Source: NORP240 sp038134485 (lineage in GTDB: Bacteria; Pseudomonadota; Gammaproteobacteria; Pseudomonadales; Pseudohongiellaceae). Taken from it: a stretch of DNA of 64,000 nucleotides. A program made the position numbers and the translations under genes. The DNA lies in assembly GCA_038134485.1 (NCBI GenBank), contig JAYPVG010000014.1, positions 7,259-71,258 on the forward strand. The letters are read 5' to 3'. The notes beneath the pieces are model-generated. The model was not told where the DNA came from. It did no database searches and was given only the letters and a program-made list of their open reading frames with translations. This document shows positions 59,265-64,000 of this stretch, in pieces (position 1 is the stretch's first letter; every line of letters starts with the position of its first letter).

Positions 59265-61487
59265 TCAGTCGACGCGCTCTAACAAGGGGAAAATGACTTC
59301 CTGACCAATCTGTATCCGATTGAAATCCAGACTGGGATTGTACTGGCGCAGCAACCAGATTGGCGTTGAATACCGACGGCGCGCTATCGAACCAAGATTG
59401 TCATTACTGGCCACCTGGTAGTTGTCAACATCCTGGATACGATACCTGCTGAAGAATTCCTGCTGCAGATTCACATGAAATTCCCGACGTTGGGCTTCAA
59501 ACTCAACCGCACTGACCTCTCCGAACTCCAGTTGCAACCGCTCCCCTATGATGACCGGAGTTCGAAAAGCCATATTGTTGAGCCTGCGAATATCTCGCGC
59601 TCGAATACCGAGCCACTCGGCGTAATGCCCCAAGGTCTCTGAAGCCTGAATTTCGATGGTCCCGTCAGTTGCTACCGAATAATCTGAAGGGTCTGCAAGC
59701 AGAGCCTCAGCGAGCCTCGAATTGGTTTCGGCGGCACTCAAACTAGCGATCGCCACAGCCTGACCTGTCGCTTCGGTGACCGGTTCTTCCAGTTCCTGAT
59801 TATCTGGTAGCACCGCTGCAGGCGGCAGCAGGTCGTCCTCCTGGGCCAATTGCTGTGGATCCGGTTCAGACTCCGGCGTAGCATCAGCGATTTGTGGCAC
59901 AGCTTCAGGCAGCGGTGGCTCGGGCTCTTTTTCGTTTGCTGCTATGCTGACAGCAGGCCCTGAACCCGGCGTCTCATCGGTCTGCGGCTCACCAGTGCCA
60001 GGCAGACTTAATTCCTGTCCTGGATAAATGCGGTGCGGATCAGCGAGATTATTCAGACGCATAAGCTCCGCCTCGCCGATATCAAAACGGGTAGCAATCA
60101 GCGATAGCGTATCGCCACGCTGGACACTGTAAACACCATCGACAGATAAGGGCGTCTCGATTGCGGCAAGCAACTGCTGGCCGTTGTCATTTTCTTGTGG
60201 CAGAAGCAGGCGCTGGCCGATCTGAATCCGATGGCGACTTGCAAGCTGATTTAATGCTGCGAGTTTGGTCACGCTGGTATTGAACCGCCTGGCGATAACT
60301 GAAAGGCTGTCACCCCGCTCAACTACGTAGGAAATATCCGGGGTCTGGACGGAGAATTTGAAGTCAGTCGGTATCGAAGCCAGAACGCGCCCAGGATCAC
60401 TGGCGATGCCGCTTCGCAATTTGACCGGATAGTCTGTGGGAATGCGCTTGGTACCGTCCCATACGATGGGTAATAGTGCCGGATTATCGGCCCGCAATTG
60501 CTCCAGGCTAATGCCAACCGAATCGGCGAAGACCTCGGCGTCTATAAAGGAATCTGTGACTACTTCAATGAACTGGGGCGCGTCTTCGAGGCGAAAATCA
60601 CCGAAATATCGCCTTGCATTATTTTCAACATCCAGCACCGCCAGGAACTGCGGATAAAAATTACGTGATGCGAATCCGAATGCGCGGCCATCATACCGAG
60701 CGATAATTTCCTCTATTCGATCAGTACCTAACTGTCGCTTGGCGCGAGCCATGCCACCAGCACCGTGATTATAGGCGGTCAGAGCCAGCGGCCAGGTTCC
60801 CAGAATTCCGTAGTTGTACTCCAGTAGACTCATTGCCGCGGAGGTCGCCGTGTAGGGATCCATCCGCTCATCTACTATGTGGTCAATACGCATAAAGCGC
60901 TGGCCGGTTGCGCGACCGAATTGCCACATGCCTGCAGCTGAGGCACTGGAGTAAGCCCGGGGATTAAAGGAAGACTCGACGTGGGGCAGAACGCCAAGTT
61001 CAAGCGGCAGATTCTTCTCTCGAATCACTTGATTAATGTGCGTACGATAAGCACCAGACCGAACCAGCCCACCGAGGAAGCGATCTGATTGCCCCAATTG
61101 CCAGCGCACACTGGAAACCGCTTCCGCCAACGTCTGGTTATCAACATCGGAACCCCATAGCTCAAGGAGCTCGCGCTGGCCATCGGTCAGGCCAGTTCTC
61201 TTCCCGCTGGCCAATACTTCGAGGTCGGCACGGATCTGACGACGGGTCTGTTCTATACGCGCACGATCCAGGGGCAACCGCCGGTAAATGACGGACAAAT
61301 TACGGGCGTCATGCAGAAAGCCACTCTGGGTATCAACTTCGGTGTACACCTTGATCCAGAATTGAACGGCTGGCTCGAGCGCAGCCGGGCGTGGGAAAAG
61401 GTCGCGGTCCTGCGCCCGACTGACCCCGGTCGCTGCCAGGCAACCAATGAGCCACAGGATTGCGCTTATTGTTCTGATCGGTCGCAT
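59265..61487 (-). CDS. mltD: membrane-bound lytic transglycosylase MltD-like, multi-LysM
   Basis: About 740 residues from the ATG at 61487 (MRPIRTIS); the frame extends upstream but has no site. Signal peptide to about 26. The SLT-type catalytic domain (about 100-310) has the active Glu in ESSFNPRAYSSASAAGMWQFG (around 176) and YNHGAGGMARA. Two good LysM domains follow (VVERGDSLSVIARRF and SVQRGDTLSLIATRF), then a Glu/Pro-rich linker of about 100 residues, and two more degenerate LysM-like segments at the end (SETLGHYAEWLGIRARDI and SNDNLGSIARRRYSTPIW). MltD is lipid-anchored; no lipobox here, so it is probably a periplasmic form. Confidence 0.87.
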   Translation of the reverse strand: MRPIRTISAILWLIGCLAATGVSRAQDRDLFPRPAALEPAVQFWIKVYTEVDTQSGFLHDARNLSVIYRRLPLDRARIEQTRRQIRADLEVLASGKRTGLTDGQRELLELWGSDVDNQTLAEAVSSVRWQLGQSDRFLGGLVRSGAYRTHINQVIREKNLPLELGVLPHVESSFNPRAYSSASAAGMWQFGRATGQRFMRIDHIVDERMDPYTATSAAMSLLEYNYGILGTWPLALTAYNHGAGGMARAKRQLGTDRIEEIIARYDGRAFGFASRNFYPQFLAVLDVENNARRYFGDFRLEDAPQFIEVVTDSFIDAEVFADSVGISLEQLRADNPALLPIVWDGTKRIPTDYPVKLRSGIASDPGRVLASIPTDFKFSVQTPDISYVVERGDSLSVIARRFNTSVTKLAALNQLASRHRIQIGQRLLLPQENDNGQQLLAAIETPLSVDGVYSVQRGDTLSLIATRFDIGEAELMRLNNLADPHRIYPGQELSLPGTGEPQTDETPGSGPAVSIAANEKEPEPPLPEAVPQIADATPESEPDPQQLAQEDDLLPPAAVLPDNQELEEPVTEATGQAVAIASLSAAETNSRLAEALLADPSDYSVATDGTIEIQASETLGHYAEWLGIRARDIRRLNNMAFRTPVIIGERLQLEFGEVSAVEFEAQRREFHVNLQQEFFSRYRIQDVDNYQVASNDNLGSIARRRYSTPIWLLRQYNPSLDFNRIQIGQEVIFPLLERVD

Positions 61488-61767
61488 TGTGGTCTGCCGA
61501 AATATCCTGAGCTTTCTGAATCGCGCTGGCGGGGGAACCCTGGGCAATGAATCGAAGCTACCGTAGTTTTTATCGCCCCATGCTATCCTATCTTTACCCG
61601 TGATGTGCTTGAAAGCAGGCGCTAAACACCCCTGTATCAATCTTTACATCCTGCATGCCCTTGTGCCTGATGATTCATACGAACCAGCCCAATAGCCGGA
61701 CACAAGCAAAGTTTAAAAATCGTTCGGCTTGCTGTAAAGGGTTCTGCACAGCAGCGATCCAACATCA

Positions 61768-62718
61768 TCAGGGCATGCCATCCAGTTCAGCGCCTTCTTT
61801 CACTGGTACCATGAGGTCTTCCCTGGTTACCTTCATATACAGAATAGTGCTGCTGGCGACGTAGATCGACGAGTAGGTTCCAACCAGCACTCCGATTGTC
61901 AGGGCAACAGCGAAGCCGCGAATTGAATCCCCTCCCGTTATCAGCATCGTGATCAGCACCAGCAAGGTGGTAAAAGACGTAATCAATGTCCGACTGAGGG
62001 TCTGGTTCAAAGACGTATTGACCATATCAATCGGAGTCCCTTTGCGCATGCGGCGGAAGTTTTCCCGGATGCGGTCAGCCACTACGATGGTATCATTCAG
62101 GGAATAACCTATTACCGCAAGCAGGGCAGCCAGCACAGTTAGATCGAATTCCATTCTGAAGATCGAAAATATTCCCAGCACAATGATTACGTCGTGGGCC
62201 AAGGCTGCCACGGCTCCAACGGCGAACTTGAACTGAAATCGGACAGAAATGTAAATCATGATAATGAACAAGGCGACCAGCATGCCGAGACCTCCCTGTT
62301 CGGCGAGTTCCTCGCCCACCTTGGCACTCACGTAATCCGACCCGAGCAGCACAATTTCCATAGCGGTTGCCTGACGCAACACATCAGCAATTTTCTCTCC
62401 CTGTTGCAGGGCCGCAGCGGATTGCTCGGACTCCTGAACTTCAGAGTCAACCGGAAGAATAATTCGGATGTCCCGATCTGAACCAAAGGACACGACCAGC
62501 GCATCCTGGTAACCATTCTGTCGCAGGGTTTCATTCACCTCGGCAATATTTACTGTTTCACTGTAGGAGAGGCGCACTGATGTGCCGCTGGTAAAATCGA
62601 GACCGAACTGCAGGGAGTTGAATATCAACGACACCAGCGAGATGATTATTGCCACTGAGGAACCCACTGCCGCGATTCGGCGTTTACCCATAAAATCTAT
62701 TTGATTAAGTGAAATCAT
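61768..62718 (-). CDS. secF: Sec translocon auxiliary subunit SecF
   Basis: 316-residue inner-membrane protein that with SecD uses proton motive force to finish protein export. Six helices; the usual F-GLDFTSGTSVRL (about 40) and the helix stretches RFQFKFAVGAVAALAHDVIIVLG and LLAVIGYSLNDTIVVADRIREN are clear. Follows secD by 27 bases. Confidence 0.95.
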   Translation of the reverse strand: MISLNQIDFMGKRRIAAVGSSVAIIISLVSLIFNSLQFGLDFTSGTSVRLSYSETVNIAEVNETLRQNGYQDALVVSFGSDRDIRIILPVDSEVQESEQSAAALQQGEKIADVLRQATAMEIVLLGSDYVSAKVGEELAEQGGLGMLVALFIIMIYISVRFQFKFAVGAVAALAHDVIIVLGIFSIFRMEFDLTVLAALLAVIGYSLNDTIVVADRIRENFRRMRKGTPIDMVNTSLNQTLSRTLITSFTTLLVLITMLITGGDSIRGFAVALTIGVLVGTYSSIYVASSTILYMKVTREDLMVPVKEGAELDGMP

Positions 62719-62745
62719 TTTAGTTTGAATCCTTACTGCTACTCG

Positions 62746-64000
62746 CTACGCACCTGCTTCCGAAGGGGTCGCTTGTTTTTTGCGTACCCCCTGACCACCA
62801 ATCGAAAGAGATTTCAGATTTCGCCGTCCACCGTAAATAATATTGACGAGGGCACGGGTGCCTACAATAGCGGTAAACATTGATGTCACGATCCCTATCA
62901 TCAGAGTTACTGAAAACCCTTTCACAGGCCCGGTGCCGATAGTAAACAGAACCACTGCTACCAGAAAGGTTGTCAAATTGGCATCCAGAATGGTGCTAAA
63001 CGCTCGGTCGTATCCAGAGTCAATCGCTTGTTGCGGCGGCATGCCGCTGGCCAGCTCTTCTCTTATGCGGGTAAAGATCAGCACATTGGCATCAACAGCC
63101 ATACCCACTGTCAATACGATTCCAAATATTCCCGGCAGGGTGAGGGTCGCCGGAATCACCGATGACATTACCGCAAAGATCAACAGGATATTCATGATCA
63201 GCGCAACGTTGGCAGATATGCCAAACACTCGATAGTAAAACAACATGAATATCACGATCAGCAGTGAAGAGATGACTACTGCATTCAATCCCTGTGTCAA
63301 ATTTTCCGCGCCCATCGTCGGCCCAATAACCGATTGTTCCACAATCATCATGGGCGCAGCCAGCGCACCCGACCGAATTAGCTCACCCAGATCGTTGGCT
63401 TCCCGCAGAGATAGTCCGGTAATACGAAATTCGCGACCCAATGCAGTCTGGATGGTTGCGTGACTAATCAGGCGTCTATCTTCATAAAATTCAATTTCAT
63501 CCACCTGCTGGCCATTTTCATCAATCACGGTATTGGTTCGCGACTTGGTTTCGATCAGCAGAATATCCATATTTCGACCGACATTGTCGCGAGTGACCCG
63601 ATTGATCTGCTGACCGCCCTGTGCGTCAAGACTTATAGACACCTGCGGCAGACCATTCTCATCCAGTGCTGCACGCACATTGCTGATGCGGTCACCTTGC
63701 AGAATCACGTCATTATCGACGTTTATGAGCTGCCCCTGATACTCGAATGTCTCGTACGATAATGATGGCGCCCCCAGAGACGCTTCAAGGTGGAATTGCA
63801 GAGTGGCAATACGCTGCAATATGCGAATTGCCTGCGCCGGATCCTGCACTCCAGGCAATTCCACCACGATACGATTAGACCCCTGCTGCTGAACAGTGGG
63901 CTCCGCGACTCCGAGGGCATCTACGCGATTAAGCAGCGTGACCCTGTTGGTCTGGATAGTGTCTCGTTGTATGTTCAGTATGGTATGCTCTGTCATGCGC
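62746..64000 (-). CDS. secD: Sec translocon subunit SecD, N-terminus beyond window
   Basis: C-terminal portion of SecD, about 418 residues, frame open at base 64000. TNRVTLLNRVDALGVAEPTVQQQGSNRI and VELPGVQDPAQAIRILQ are the P1-domain repeats; then the six-helix core with GMAVDANVLIFTRIREEL. A Met codon at 63994-63996 is not the real start; the family has more than 600 residues, so most of the P1 base lies outside. Confidence 0.95.
   Translation of the reverse strand, partial: RMTEHTILNIQRDTIQTNRVTLLNRVDALGVAEPTVQQQGSNRIVVELPGVQDPAQAIRILQRIATLQFHLEASLGAPSLSYETFEYQGQLINVDNDVILQGDRISNVRAALDENGLPQVSISLDAQGGQQINRVTRDNVGRNMDILLIETKSRTNTVIDENGQQVDEIEFYEDRRLISHATIQTALGREFRITGLSLREANDLGELIRSGALAAPMMIVEQSVIGPTMGAENLTQGLNAVVISSLLIVIFMLFYYRVFGISANVALIMNILLIFAVMSSVIPATLTLPGIFGIVLTVGMAVDANVLIFTRIREELASGMPPQQAIDSGYDRAFSTILDANLTTFLVAVVLFTIGTGPVKGFSVTLMIGIVTSMFTAIVGTRALVNIIYGGRRNLKSLSIGGQGVRKKQATPSEAGA

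Overview
The window reads as a chromosomal segment of a free-living, probably marine, gammaproteobacterium. Three gene orders point there: divergent lptF / pepA-holC-valS, a ribF-ileS-fkpB-ispH block, and secD-secF. The lineage is not one of the enterobacterial models. It has a PQQ alcohol dehydrogenase with a cytochrome c partner, a TonB-dependent receptor, many secreted proteins of unassigned family, and a large MoxR/von Willebrand A operon. A run of exactly 10 N at 42983-42992 marks a scaffold join, so the source is a draft or metagenome assembly. No IS element, transposase, integrase, CRISPR array, rRNA or tRNA was seen.

Layout. 1-2343 (minus): periplasmic alcohol oxidation (PQQ dehydrogenase, cut by the window edge, translationally coupled to a di-haem cytochrome c). 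2482-10291: LPS export permeases lptG/lptF and a hotdog thioesterase on the minus strand, diverging from pepA-holC-valS. 10409-15369: a TonB receptor with a Gly/Arg-rich plug insertion, a secreted orphan protein and a MuiA-like DUF4139 protein. 15485-20986 (minus): ribF-ileS-fkpB-ispH, without the usual lspA. 20995-24155 (minus): a small membrane protein, an OlsF-like double acyltransferase and an ATP-grasp ligase, a candidate aminolipid cassette. 24933-26756 (minus): ECF sigma factor, zinc-finger anti-sigma and DUF4252 protein. 26962-30821: hydrolase, BamE-like lipoprotein, BASS transporter, a promoter-to-terminator non-coding RNA or attenuator, and an MFS permease. 30973-32928: glnK-amtB behind a near-consensus NtrC site. 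32992-41477: metabolic genes, a secreted VNG-repeat protein with a clear sigma-54 promoter, an acyl-CoA ligase, an SDR, and the C-terminal stub of a RegA-type regulator.

42415-57038 (minus) is the most unusual region: eight tightly packed or overlapping genes encoding a DUF4175-like membrane protein, a VWA/GATase-like membrane protein, a caspase-fold protein without an evident catalytic Cys, a TPR-gluzincin metallopeptidase, a DUF4159 protein, a MoxR ATPase, a DUF58 VWA protein and a BatA-like VWA membrane protein. I infer that MoxR and the three VWA proteins form an envelope assembly or quality-control machine with two protease-like partners; its substrate is unknown.

57350-64000: a Nudix hydrolase, a DUF3524 glycosyltransferase of the tRNA-queuosine mannosyltransferase type, an MltD-like LysM transglycosylase, and secF/secD (secD cut by the window edge).
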